Shown here piece after piece: positions 1 through 8,919 of a stretch of 64,000 nucleotides of DNA (the stretch's first letter is position 1; each line of letters opens with the position of its first letter). Made by a program: the position numbers and the translations under genes. The notes beneath the pieces are model-generated. The model worked only from the letters and a program-made list of their open reading frames with translations. It did not search any database and was not told the origin of the DNA. Origin of the DNA: CAVQBP01 sp964448105 (lineage in GTDB: Bacteria > Bacteroidota > Ignavibacteria > Ignavibacteriales > Ignavibacteriaceae); assembly GCA_964448105.1 (NCBI GenBank), contig CAYUVK010000010.1, positions 1 through 64,000 on the forward strand. Direction: 5' to 3'.

Positions 1-117
1 TTAATCCTACCCTGTTTAATTGAAAGTAATTTTTGATTAAGATTATGATTTCCGCCTGAGGCGGATCAGCCTTTGGCTGAAAGAGTAAGATTAAGATAAA
101 ATATTAATATTTATTGC
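1..117. other. Non-coding left edge downstream of transketolase genes
   Basis: AT-rich sequence after the stop codon of the minus-strand transketolase gene. Its only structure is the pair of tandem hairpins at 51-80. I see no convincing coding sequence; the next minus-strand gene presumably lies beyond the window. Confidence 0.5.
51..80. repeat. Two tandem perfect hairpins (REP-like)
   Basis: TCCGCCTGAGGCGGA (51-65) is directly followed by TCAGCCTTTGGCTGA (66-80). Each is a perfect 6-bp stem with a 3-nt loop. Both are GC-rich inside AT-rich DNA and lie just downstream of an operon. This is the form of a dispersed REP-like palindrome or a strong transcription-end structure. No T-tract follows, so I prefer the repeat reading. 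Confidence 0.6.
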
Positions 118-1047
118 TTAATAAAAATATTCCGTAGCAATATGCTTTTCTTGTTCATGTTTGATTATTTTCTCTGCAATAGCTTCTCCGGTAAAACCTT
201 CGTATTCCAAAACATCCTGAAGCAATGCAGGTTTAAACCATTTATTATTTAAAGCAATTGGAAATACACGTGAATTTATTCTTTTTAATACAAGTAATTC
301 ACTTAAAATTGAAAAAAATCCGCCTGTAATGAAATGATCTTCAAGTGTAACAATTAAATTAGATTTTGTGCAGATATTTTCTATCGTTTCATGATCAATT
401 GGTTTCAGACTTCTTAAATTAATAATACCAACAGATTTATCTTTTGATCTCAAAATTTCGGCTGCAGCTAATGCTTCCTTAAATAAAGTTCCATAAGTAA
501 GAATCGTGATGTCTTCTCCTTCCGCAATTGCTTCGGCTTTTCCAATTTTGAAATCTTTATTATGCTCAACATCAGCTTTTAAATTAGTATAACGAACATA
601 TGAAGGATTAGGACTATTTATTATTTCAGGCAGCATAATTACCAAATCATCTTCATCGGAAGGAGCGAAAACTTGCATGGGTGGAATCCCGCGCATTAAA
701 GAAATATCTTCAATTGCCTGGTGTGTCGGACCGTTTGCTTCGGATAAAAATCCTGCCACTGCTCCGATTAATTTAACAGGAAGATTTCCAATGCCTGCAT
801 CAGTCCTTATAAATTCAAATGCCCTCATAGTAAGAAAAGTTGATAATGCATGAACAACAGGTATTCTTCCTCTTAATGCTAAACCAGCAGCCATCCCGAT
901 CATTGTCTGCTCGGAAATTCCAACATCGACAAACTGATTTTGAAGCTTTGAGGGCAGATTTCTGATCGCTGCCCGGTTCTCTGCGGTTATTATTATTACG
1001 TTCTTATTTTTTTCGGCAATACTTATTAAAATTTCTTCGTAGTTCAT
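118..1047 (-). CDS. Transketolase, C-terminal subunit
   Basis: 309 aa; the pyrimidine-binding domain (about residues 3-165) and C-terminal domain (about 180-300) of a split transketolase. The motif DVGISEQ (41-47) supplies the thiamine-diphosphate-activating glutamate, E46. With the product of the next gene it would form one active site that moves two-carbon ketol units between sugar phosphates. The two genes are 2 nt apart on the same strand. Split transketolases are often found in surface-sugar clusters, and the cytidylyltransferase immediately upstream fits that. A dehydrogenase-E1-like or DXS-like relative is less likely, because the partner is a classical transketolase N-half. Confidence 0.88.
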   Translation of the reverse strand: MNYEEILISIAEKNKNVIIITAENRAAIRNLPSKLQNQFVDVGISEQTMIGMAAGLALRGRIPVVHALSTFLTMRAFEFIRTDAGIGNLPVKLIGAVAGFLSEANGPTHQAIEDISLMRGIPPMQVFAPSDEDDLVIMLPEIINSPNPSYVRYTNLKADVEHNKDFKIGKAEAIAEGEDITILTYGTLFKEALAAAEILRSKDKSVGIINLRSLKPIDHETIENICTKSNLIVTLEDHFITGGFFSILSELLVLKRINSRVFPIALNNKWFKPALLQDVLEYEGFTGEAIAEKIIKHEQEKHIATEYFY

Positions 1048-1049
1048 TA

Positions 1050-1907
1050 TTATCTTACAATTAATGTTTCTGATTCTAAATTTGTTTTTTCTTTAGTGTG
1101 CAATTCGTTTATTAACTGTTCTATTTCTTTATGAGTGAAATTACAAAACCATCTATCTGCTCGAGCTTCAATGCTAGGGAGTCCTCTTCCTCTGACAGTG
1201 TCAGCAATAACAACTGAAGGTTTACCGTTTTGAATAATAGATGAAAAAGTTTTATCCATATCATCAAAATCATGTCCGTTGCATGAATATACATTCCAAC
1301 CGAAAGCTTTAAATTTTTCATCCAGAGGTTCAATAGGGATTAATTCTTCGGTTTGAATATTGGCCTGAAAATGGTTCCGATCAATAACAGCAATTAAATT
1401 ATCTAATTTATGAGCAGCAATAACAAGAGACGCTTCCCAGATCGAACCTTCATTGCATTCACCATCTCCAAGAACAACAACAACTTTATTATCCTGATTT
1501 TTCAATTTACAATCTAATGCAACACCTCCGGAAACAGATAATAAATGTCCTAAGGAACCCGAATGAAATTCTATGCCGGGGACTTTAACATTCGGGTGCC
1601 AGTAGATAAAATCGTTAGTCTTAAGATGATTTTTTAATCTTTCTTTTTCGAGAATTCCAAGTTCGGCGAATGTTCCATATAATGCAGGAACATCGTGTCC
1701 TTTTGAAAGGAAGAAATAATCCCGGTTATTATCTTTTAGATTGCTTTTGTTTACATTTAAGAAATTAGAATAAAGATATACCAATAAATCAGCACATGAA
1801 AGTGACGCACCTATAAAACACCCGCCGTCCGTTGCCATCTTTATAATATGTTCTCTTACATTTAGAGCAATATTTTCTAACTCTTGTTTCGATTTTTTAT
1901 TTTTCAT
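1050..1907 (-). CDS. Transketolase, N-terminal (TPP-binding) subunit
   Basis: 285 aa, matching the N-terminal third of a full-length transketolase. The diphosphate- and Mg-binding motif GDGECNEGSIWE lies at 147-158, SKGHDVPALY at 68-77 and the HSGSLGH segment at 115-121. It is the partner of the downstream C-terminal subunit. Its start overlaps the end of the upstream cytidylyltransferase gene by 11 nt, which suggests translational coupling in one operon. Whether it serves central pentose metabolism or a dedicated surface-sugar precursor cannot be read from the sequence; the position favours the latter. Confidence 0.88.
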   Translation of the reverse strand: MKNKKSKQELENIALNVREHIIKMATDGGCFIGASLSCADLLVYLYSNFLNVNKSNLKDNNRDYFFLSKGHDVPALYGTFAELGILEKERLKNHLKTNDFIYWHPNVKVPGIEFHSGSLGHLLSVSGGVALDCKLKNQDNKVVVVLGDGECNEGSIWEASLVIAAHKLDNLIAVIDRNHFQANIQTEELIPIEPLDEKFKAFGWNVYSCNGHDFDDMDKTFSSIIQNGKPSVVIADTVRGRGLPSIEARADRWFCNFTHKEIEQLINELHTKEKTNLESETLIVR

Positions 1908-2709
1908 CCTGTAAAATTCTTGTATTTTTTTCAGAAATAGTTTTCAATTCATCTAAATGATGCCTATACCAGTTTACCCCGGTATATTTATCATTCATTT
2001 TTGAAATTTCCGGTTTTTCTTTTAACAACTCTAATATATCCTGCAATGAAAAGAGGGGATTTTTGTCATATAGTTCATCATAAATATTTTTGATAAATTC
2101 ATAATCTTCTTCATAGTCAATGGTCCATCGGTGAGACATGGAATAGTCGAATCCAGTTTCCCAGGTAATATTTCCAATTTTAAATTTATCGGGATTTTCC
2201 CAGAAATAAGGAGTAGTATGTTCGCGTTCCAATTCTTTTTTAGCTTCCTCCCAGGCTTTTTCAAGACTTTCCAATGAAAATATTTCAACATCATTTCCAT
2301 CGGGGTATGTAGCAGGATGCAGGTTACTTACATAATCAAAAGAAAAAGAATTATCTAGATAAAACTTAATTACTCTATCAATAATAGCCGGATCAATTAA
2401 AGGACAATCAGATGGTATTTTTACCAATGCATCTGCTTTAAATACTTTCCCGACATTCAAATGTCTGTCAAGCAAATCGGTTGGATGACCTCTAAAGCAT
2501 AAAATCCTATTTTTTTTACATAGTTCTAAGATTGGATCATCAATGTCTTTATGCGTTGTTGCTATAACAACCTTTCCATGAAATTTTGAAGCTTTAACTC
2601 TGTCAACCAATCTTATTAAGAGCGGTTTACCGGCAAGAGGTTGCATAATTTTGCCAGGAAACCTGCTGGAACCCATTCTTGCTTGAACTACAGTAATAAC
2701 TTTCAACAT
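1897..2709 (-). CDS. SpsF/NeuA-like cytidylyltransferase
   Basis: 270 aa. The N-terminus VVQARMGSSRFPGK (7-20) is the nucleotide-binding signature of the CTP_transf_3 family (CMP-NeuAc synthetase, KdsB, SpsF), which activates sugars or acids as CMP/CDP derivatives. IPSDCPLIDP (118-127) is the second conserved active-site segment. The SpsF subgroup occurs in capsule, flagellar-glycan and spore-coat polysaccharide loci. Overlap with the transketolase gene and a 20-nt gap from the GT-like gene support a four-gene operon. The actual sugar substrate is not predictable. Confidence 0.85.
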   Translation of the reverse strand: MLKVITVVQARMGSSRFPGKIMQPLAGKPLLIRLVDRVKASKFHGKVVIATTHKDIDDPILELCKKNRILCFRGHPTDLLDRHLNVGKVFKADALVKIPSDCPLIDPAIIDRVIKFYLDNSFSFDYVSNLHPATYPDGNDVEIFSLESLEKAWEEAKKELEREHTTPYFWENPDKFKIGNITWETGFDYSMSHRWTIDYEEDYEFIKNIYDELYDKNPLFSLQDILELLKEKPEISKMNDKYTGVNWYRHHLDELKTISEKNTRILQDEK

Positions 2710-2729
2710 AGGTCTTTATTTAGAATTGG

Positions 2730-3788
2730 TTATTCAGCTTTTTGATAATTTCTATAGGCTTTATATTTTCTAAATAGTTTGGTGCTTAATTTAAGTTCTT
2801 TACTAAGCCTAAATATGTTTGTTGCATGTTCTTCAGCTAGAAGTTTTCTCCCTACTTCCGAAATATTATAAGCTGATGTGCCGTTATTTTGTGTTGGTAT
2901 TAATTTTTTTAAATTTTCAACATCAAATTTAGAATAAACTTTTTTACCTAATGCCAGACCGACATACACAACACTCGAATATTTTGTAATAAGAATATCA
3001 CAATTGGCAATCATATGTTCTGTATTGCCCTGTGTATAAATTAATGAGCCCGGAGCATATCTATTTATTTCTTCAATTGCCCGTTCAAATTTTTCGTTAG
3101 GATGCAGTTTGAATATTAATGGTTTCTCCCCGGCAATTTTCTTAACATACTGAATATATTTTTTCCTGTTTTCAAATTTAAATGTTTCCCTAGCATCAGA
3201 AGTTGCAACTAAAACATAATTTTTATAAGGGAAATCATTATTCAAGTATTCTTTACAGTTATCAAAGTTGGGTATTCCAGTGACTTCAATTTTATTTGGA
3301 ACAACTCCTTTGGTTATAAAGAAATCTTTATAACCTTCCGAAGCCACACAGAATTTATTATATGCGTCGGAAAGCCCGGTAGTGGAAGTACTTGCCAAAT
3401 ACCTAGGCAATTTTAATTTCTTTACTAAGTGGTATATTAAATTTTCAGGGTCTGTCATCCCTTCCTGAACAAGAATTACTTTTGTATCAAGTATATTTTT
3501 AGGAATGATTAAATCGCTGCAAGTGTATACAAGTTCATATTCTCTCTGTTTCCCTTCAAAATCGATCTTGAGGTTATTTAATTCGAGATATTCAATTGTT
3601 CTTTTTCTAAATTGCCCTCCTAAAATAGTAAAATCCAAAAGGCTGGTATTGGAGAGAAATTTTGTAAATCCATCGCTATAATATGGAGTAAAATAACAAT
3701 CGTAATCTTTGAGATGCATAGAAATTTTATGCATCATTTTAGTCTGGTTAATTGAACCGCAAATAAATAAGATTTTTTCTTTAGCCAT
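2730..3788 (-). CDS. GT-B fold / CDP-glycerol glycerophosphotransferase-like protein
   Basis: 352 aa, soluble. The C-terminal half resembles UDP-GlcNAc 2-epimerase and CDP-glycerol glycerophosphotransferase families: FKLHPNEKFERA (226-237), then CDILITKYSSVVYVGLALGK (263-282), the usual nucleotide-binding half with a T-x-YSS turn. The N-terminal half starts with a Rossmann-like ILFICGSINQT. It is the first gene of the cassette and probably transfers or modifies the sugar activated by the cytidylyltransferase. The family is assigned by pattern only and the specific reaction is unknown. Confidence 0.6.
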   Translation of the reverse strand: MAKEKILFICGSINQTKMMHKISMHLKDYDCYFTPYYSDGFTKFLSNTSLLDFTILGGQFRKRTIEYLELNNLKIDFEGKQREYELVYTCSDLIIPKNILDTKVILVQEGMTDPENLIYHLVKKLKLPRYLASTSTTGLSDAYNKFCVASEGYKDFFITKGVVPNKIEVTGIPNFDNCKEYLNNDFPYKNYVLVATSDARETFKFENRKKYIQYVKKIAGEKPLIFKLHPNEKFERAIEEINRYAPGSLIYTQGNTEHMIANCDILITKYSSVVYVGLALGKKVYSKFDVENLKKLIPTQNNGTSAYNISEVGRKLLAEEHATNIFRLSKELKLSTKLFRKYKAYRNYQKAE

Positions 3789-4104
3789 GAGCTAAATTTG
3801 ATTTTTATAATTTAGATTCCCAATATACAACTTTTAAAAAAATTGCATATTAAATTGATGTTAAGTTTTAAATATATATGTATTTATAGCAACGAATCAC
3901 TGTAACTTATTATTTTTGAAGTACTAAAACAACTATATAACCATTTTAATAGACAATTGTGTAAAAAATTGTGATACAAGTAAAGGAAACCATTATAGAC
4001 GGTACTTTTTAATAATAAAAAACATTGAAAATCGGGTATCTCTTATTTGTTTAAAATAAATGTAATACTTAAATTCGATTTATTTTTAAAAAAATAGGGT
4101 AGAA
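3789..4104. other. Divergent intergenic region
   Basis: 316 nt between a minus-strand sugar operon and plus-strand ldcA, so it should hold both promoters. It is very AT-rich. AATTGTG occurs twice (3955-3961 and 3967-3973). I could not pick a confident promoter, operator or RNA. Confidence 0.4.
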
Positions 4105-5046
4105 ATGAAAATCATTAAACCTAAAAGACTTGGAAAAGGAGATTTAATCGGAATAATTTCTCCTGCTTCATCTTCAGATGATATTTTAAAGGTTGAAAGC
4201 GGTGTAAGATATTTAGAAAAAAATGGTTATAAAGTTGAAGTAGGAAAAAATGTTGGGAGATATCATGGATATTTAGCAGGTGATGACAGCCTGAGATTGA
4301 ATGATCTTCATTATATGTTTAAGAAAAAAGAAGTCAAAGCAATAATTTGTATAAGAGGAGGCTATGGCTCACCTAGGTTATTAGATAAAATTGATTACAA
4401 GCTGATTAGAAATAATCCTAAAATATTTGTTGGTTACAGTGATATTACTGCATTGAATATGGCTTTTTTTGAAAAAGCAGGATTAATTACCTTTAATGGT
4501 CCTATGGTTTCCGTTGATTTTGGTGATGAAATAAGTTTATTTACTGAAGAAAATTTTTGGAGAATTTTAACTTCAAATAAAAAACTTGGAAGAATTACTC
4601 TGCCGAGCAATGATAAATTATTTCAGTTAACAAAAGGAAATGTAACCGGTAGAATTATTGGCGGTAATCTTGCTCTTTTAGCTTCGCTTGGGGGGACCGA
4701 TTATTTTCCCAATATGAATGATAAAATTTTATTCTTGGAAGATATTGGAGAATTACCATTCAGGATTGATAGAATGCTTAACCAGCTGAGGCTTTCGAAT
4801 GTATTCAATCAAATAAAAGGAATAATTTTAGGAGCATTTATAGATTGTCATGAAACTGATCCATTAAAGAAAACCTTAACTTTGGGAGAAGTTGTTGATG
4901 ATTATCTAAGCAAGTTAAAAATTCCTGTCGTTTATAACTTTCCTAATGGACATGTAAAAGATATTATTACTGTTCCCAACGGTATAAAAATTAAACTTAA
5001 TGCATCGAGAAGTTTTATTGAATATATTGAAGGTGCGGTTTCATAA
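4105..5046 (+). CDS. ldcA: Muramoyltetrapeptide LD-carboxypeptidase (peptidase family S66)
   Basis: 313 aa, usual length for the family. It removes the terminal D-alanine from murein tetrapeptides during peptidoglycan recycling. The Ser-Glu-His triad is visible: S112 in GYSD (110-113), E212 in LEDIGELPFR, and H283 in NGHVKD, in the same order and spacing as known LdcA proteins. There is no signal peptide, so it is cytoplasmic as expected. It stands alone on the plus strand, and convergent to a methyltransferase gene. Confidence 0.9.
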   Translation: MKIIKPKRLGKGDLIGIISPASSSDDILKVESGVRYLEKNGYKVEVGKNVGRYHGYLAGDDSLRLNDLHYMFKKKEVKAIICIRGGYGSPRLLDKIDYKLIRNNPKIFVGYSDITALNMAFFEKAGLITFNGPMVSVDFGDEISLFTEENFWRILTSNKKLGRITLPSNDKLFQLTKGNVTGRIIGGNLALLASLGGTDYFPNMNDKILFLEDIGELPFRIDRMLNQLRLSNVFNQIKGIILGAFIDCHETDPLKKTLTLGEVVDDYLSKLKIPVVYNFPNGHVKDIITVPNGIKIKLNASRSFIEYIEGAVS

Positions 5047-5075
5047 AATCATTCATGCCCAGCCGGGTGATTTTT
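5046..5075. terminator. Bidirectional terminator between ldcA and methyltransferase
   Basis: AAATCA ... CCC agcc GGG TGATTTTTC forms an interrupted stem (AAATCA/TGATTT plus CCC/GGG) between two convergent stop codons, with T-runs available on both strands. The asymmetric internal loop makes it weaker than a perfect hairpin. Confidence 0.5.
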
Positions 5076-5076
5076 C

Positions 5077-5895
5077 TTAATCTTTTATCCCGATGCCTTT
5101 AAAGAAAGTATAACAAAATGTTCCTCCTCCTTTAGCAGTTTTATATAAATCATTTATACCTTTATTTATTTCTTCACGACTGATTAATTTTTTTGAAACT
5201 GCAGTATCTGAAATTCCCTCTATCATTGCTGTAAATGTATTTTTTGTAAAGCCTTCTACCAAACCAGGTTTCGAATCGTCAACATAAACCATACGGGGTG
5301 AAATAGTAACTTGATTAAAACCGCTTTCGCACAATAAAGGATACAATCTTCTTCCGATGTTTGCATCGCCGCCGCTCTGCTTTTGAAGTTCCACCTGGCA
5401 CTGGATTGCTTTCTGAGCTTCTTTGCTGTCCGGATAAAAATATGCGGAGCCGTGATCCCCTTCAATTACCATAATTGTTCCGCCGGGCTTTAATACACGT
5501 TTTAATTTAAGCAATGCACGTAAAGGATTTGATATATGCTCCAGTACAAAACAAACAAAAACATGATCAAAATAATTATCGTTAAAAGATAAATTAAAAA
5601 CATCGGCTTGTTTGAATTTCACATTCTTTATTCCTAAAGAATCGATTACTTTTTCTGCCTGATTTATAGAATCCCGTGAAATATCAATAGAGATAAATTG
5701 TGATTTGCTATTCTTAGGAGCAATAATTTTAGTTTGAGCTCCAACCCCGCATCCGGCTTCTAAAATTAAAGAGTTATTTTCCCAAACCGAATCATGGTGC
5801 AGAAGGTTGTCTAAAGTATTTGCCTGATCATTTAAACGAACCGCTTCTTTTTGCGTATATCCGTGAACGTATTCTTGCATGTTAATTGAACTCAT
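5077..5895 (-). CDS. Class I SAM-dependent methyltransferase
   Basis: 272 aa. Motif I is LEAGCGVG (45-52), an acidic end of strand 2 at D71, and the post-I region ADVFNLSFNDNYFDHVF (97-113) precedes LKPGGT (135-140), all typical of UbiE/Methyltransf_11-type enzymes acting on small molecules. The substrate is not evident. It lies 20 nt downstream of the racemase-like gene in the same direction and may be co-transcribed. The initiating ATG is preceded by AAGG. Confidence 0.8.
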   Translation of the reverse strand: MSSINMQEYVHGYTQKEAVRLNDQANTLDNLLHHDSVWENNSLILEAGCGVGAQTKIIAPKNSKSQFISIDISRDSINQAEKVIDSLGIKNVKFKQADVFNLSFNDNYFDHVFVCFVLEHISNPLRALLKLKRVLKPGGTIMVIEGDHGSAYFYPDSKEAQKAIQCQVELQKQSGGDANIGRRLYPLLCESGFNQVTISPRMVYVDDSKPGLVEGFTKNTFTAMIEGISDTAVSKKLISREEINKGINDLYKTAKGGGTFCYTFFKGIGIKD

Positions 5896-5915
5896 CCTTA
5901 ATATTTAAGTTCAGT

Positions 5916-6620
5916 TTAATTATTAATCGCATAATCTAAAATTCTATCGACATGTATTGATGTAGTATTTAATAATTTTAAATTAATGAAATCTTCATTT
6001 TTTAATATAAAAGGTAATTCAGTTCCGCCTAAAACAAGGCCTTCGATCATATCATGTCCTATCATTTTATTTGCAATCTCTATAAATGCTTCTTTTGTCT
6101 CTTCAGGAAAAATCCCTTTTACTAGTTCATCAAAATATTTTTTGTTTATGAAATTTTGTGATTCAAGCGGTGGAGTTATTAATTCCATTTTTTCTTTATA
6201 AAATCCGGATTGGTAAAATTCACTTTGCATTGTGGATTTTGTTCCAAATAAACCTAGTTTCTTTAATCCCAGAGATTTTGCATAATCTACAGTTGAATCA
6301 ACTATACTTATCATTGGAATACTTGATTTTTTGCTTAATTGATCAAAAACAATATGGGGCGTATTAGATGCTAAGACTGCGAAATCTGCTCCTCCATTTA
6401 CTAATTTTTGTATTTCGCTGCTTAAATAATCAATTAATTCATCAAATTTATTTTTGGCTATAAAATCAATCATTTTTGTCATATCAATACTATTAATCAT
6501 AATTGACGGGTAATGATTGGATTTAGTTCTATTTTGAAATCCTGTTATAATTTTCTGGTAATAATCCATCGTTGAGGGAGGAGCAATTCCACCTATTATA
6601 CCGATAATTTTATTCTGCAT
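5916..6620 (-). CDS. Aspartate/glutamate racemase family protein lacking both catalytic cysteines
   Basis: 234 aa, full length for the family, with IGIIGGIAPPSTMDYY at 6-21. Classical members use two cysteines, in CNT and GCTE motifs. Here the first site is ASNTPH (84-89; S85) and the second is GGTEL (198-202; G199), so no two-cysteine racemisation is possible. The rest of the fold looks intact, so it is probably a functional but different enzyme or binding protein, not a decayed gene. Neighbours are a methyltransferase downstream and a GH67 glucuronidase 65 nt upstream. Confidence 0.8.
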   Translation of the reverse strand: MQNKIIGIIGGIAPPSTMDYYQKIITGFQNRTKSNHYPSIMINSIDMTKMIDFIAKNKFDELIDYLSSEIQKLVNGGADFAVLASNTPHIVFDQLSKKSSIPMISIVDSTVDYAKSLGLKKLGLFGTKSTMQSEFYQSGFYKEKMELITPPLESQNFINKKYFDELVKGIFPEETKEAFIEIANKMIGHDMIEGLVLGGTELPFILKNEDFINLKLLNTTSIHVDRILDYAINN

Positions 6621-6685
6621 AATTTTTACCGAAATAGACTTTGGGAATAAAAGACTTTCAAATTTTAATAATAGTTTAAATAATT

Positions 6686-8851
6686 TTACCTAACATGCCC
6701 CGGTGCATTAGGAAATGAAAGACTTTCATAATATTTAAGAGTCTCATCCGGTTTTTCATAACCAGTAGGTATTGGTAATTTGGAAAAAGTCTGGAAATAT
6801 AATATACATGAATTCCTCCACCAGACAGCTTCCTTTTCCTGGATTTTAAGATACATTTGTTCATCATGAAATTCCTGTTCATCTATTTTTCCATGTAAAG
6901 AATTCCATAACTTCTGCATTTCGCGAACTCCCTCAACTCCTTTGTAATAATAATAGCAAAGTTCGTCCCAAAGTGTCCTTCCGGATGGCATCTTGTAATT
7001 CCAGCTCACATGATGAAACCAAAGTAGATATTTCTCAGGACATTCGGTAAGTGAATTAAACTCTTCATTAAGCGGGGGATTATATTGATCGACATAATCA
7101 CTTCCTGTTCTGGTGCGATCAAATCCGACGCCGACACTGTCTGCCCTGTGATAATAAGTGGAATTCCAATCGGGATGTGGTGAATAATCAATCCAGGGAC
7201 CAGGTCCATAATGATTATCATATCCGAATATCATGTTTAGACCGATTGGGTCCATATAGTTTACAACATTTTCCCTTGAAACCATCATTATTTTTTCTAT
7301 AGGTTTAATTACATTAATATCATTAGAAAAAGCCATTCTTATCCATTCTTCTGCAATTTGCCCGGAAGTGAGTTCATGATTCCATGCCAACCGGCCGAAT
7401 GCATACCAGCTAGATTGTCCGAACATATTCCCGGTCCAGTCACGGTCAGCTCCAATATTTGATACTCCGGCAATCCCAGAGATTGAATAATTGTAAAGCG
7501 AACCGTCTACAACTTTTGCGACTGTTGAACCTTTTCCTTTAGCATAAGTATCGGATTCCAGGCACTCTTTAAATAAGGGAGCTAAATAAACCGTGCTTGT
7601 ACACTGTCCCAGATACTCCATTGTGATCTGGAATTCTACCATGAGGGGAGTTTTAAACATACCTCCAAATAAAGGACTGAAAGGTTCACGGGGCTGGAAA
7701 TCAAGCGGACCATTTTTAATTTGAAGCAAAACATTGTCTGCAAATTTTTCATCTAACGGTTTAAATTGGGCGTAAGCTTCTTTAGCACGATCCTCTGCAT
7801 TGTAAGTATAAACAAAAGCTCTCCACATAACTATTCCGTTGTAAGGCTTTAAAGCATTAGCCAACAAATTAGCTCCGTCTGCTTGTGTTCTACCGTAATC
7901 TTGTGGTCCGGGTTCGCCTTCTGAGTTTGCTTTAACGAGGAATCCGCCGAAATTAGGAATAAGTGAATAGATTTCTTTTACTTTATCTTCCCACCATTGC
8001 TGTACTTCCTTATTGAAGGGATCGCCGGTTTTCAATCCGCCGATTTTTACCGGCGAATTAAAGTTAGCACTTAAATATATTTTTATTCCATAAGGACGAA
8101 ATACATCAGCAAGTGCAGCAGCTTTAACAAGATAACGATGTGTTAAAATAAGCGGATCTGCATTTACATTATTTAATACGGCACCGTTAATTCCAATGGA
8201 AGCATTTGCACGGGTATAATCATGGTAGCGTTGTTTAATAAAGATTGGAAGCGTATGCCAATTCCAAATAGAAAAACCTGCATATCCTCTTTCCACTGTT
8301 CCATTAAGATTGTCCCAATGATCGAGAATCCTTAATTTGATTTTGGGAAATGAAACAATATCTAACTTTGAAATATCCTGATTTGTCTGCAGCAACCTTA
8401 AAAAATGAAAGACTCCGTATAATACTCCGATATCTTCATTTGCAGTAATAATAATTACATCTTTACCTTCTAACTTTGCATTTACAATAACATATCCTTC
8501 CGTACCGGCTTTTTCAAGTTTAGTCTTCAAATCAATTTTTGAAAGCACTGGAGAATCTTTGTATTTGCCGATTATTATTGTACCATCATTCTTTAAATTT
8601 GTTGATTCCGGAATAGTCTCACCTAATAATCCGGTAAGCCCCTTTTGCAATTCATGTTTTGCCGCTTTAATTGTTGGAGATTCTCTGTTAATGTTTAGGG
8701 TTTTTATTGAATTCGTGTATCCTTTCAAAACCTGTGGGTTGGAAATTAAATTATATTTTAACCATAGTTTATATCCATCATCGGCTTTTGTATAGTTACT
8801 AAATGAAACGAATAAAACAAACAAAACAAAAATTATAGATTTCTTCTTCAT
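6686..8851 (-). CDS. aguA: Exported GH67 alpha-glucuronidase
   Basis: 721 aa, the usual GH67 length. It removes 4-O-methyl-glucuronic acid from xylo-oligosaccharides in xylan breakdown. The acid catalyst is E311 in ANSEGEPGP, and the bases are D384 in NGPLDFQPREP and E412 in QITMEYLG, in the expected order. A signal peptide (about residues 1-22) points to the periplasm or surface. No xylanase, transporter or xylosidase gene is nearby. It lies 68 nt downstream of the nitroreductase gene. Confidence 0.92.
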   Translation of the reverse strand: MKKKSIIFVLFVLFVSFSNYTKADDGYKLWLKYNLISNPQVLKGYTNSIKTLNINRESPTIKAAKHELQKGLTGLLGETIPESTNLKNDGTIIIGKYKDSPVLSKIDLKTKLEKAGTEGYVIVNAKLEGKDVIIITANEDIGVLYGVFHFLRLLQTNQDISKLDIVSFPKIKLRILDHWDNLNGTVERGYAGFSIWNWHTLPIFIKQRYHDYTRANASIGINGAVLNNVNADPLILTHRYLVKAAALADVFRPYGIKIYLSANFNSPVKIGGLKTGDPFNKEVQQWWEDKVKEIYSLIPNFGGFLVKANSEGEPGPQDYGRTQADGANLLANALKPYNGIVMWRAFVYTYNAEDRAKEAYAQFKPLDEKFADNVLLQIKNGPLDFQPREPFSPLFGGMFKTPLMVEFQITMEYLGQCTSTVYLAPLFKECLESDTYAKGKGSTVAKVVDGSLYNYSISGIAGVSNIGADRDWTGNMFGQSSWYAFGRLAWNHELTSGQIAEEWIRMAFSNDINVIKPIEKIMMVSRENVVNYMDPIGLNMIFGYDNHYGPGPWIDYSPHPDWNSTYYHRADSVGVGFDRTRTGSDYVDQYNPPLNEEFNSLTECPEKYLLWFHHVSWNYKMPSGRTLWDELCYYYYKGVEGVREMQKLWNSLHGKIDEQEFHDEQMYLKIQEKEAVWWRNSCILYFQTFSKLPIPTGYEKPDETLKYYESLSFPNAPGHVR

Positions 8852-8919
8852 TTTAATCCTTATTGATTTTTAACAAACTTAGTTTTTCTAATGTTAATAA
8901 GCGGCCACTAAAAACACAA

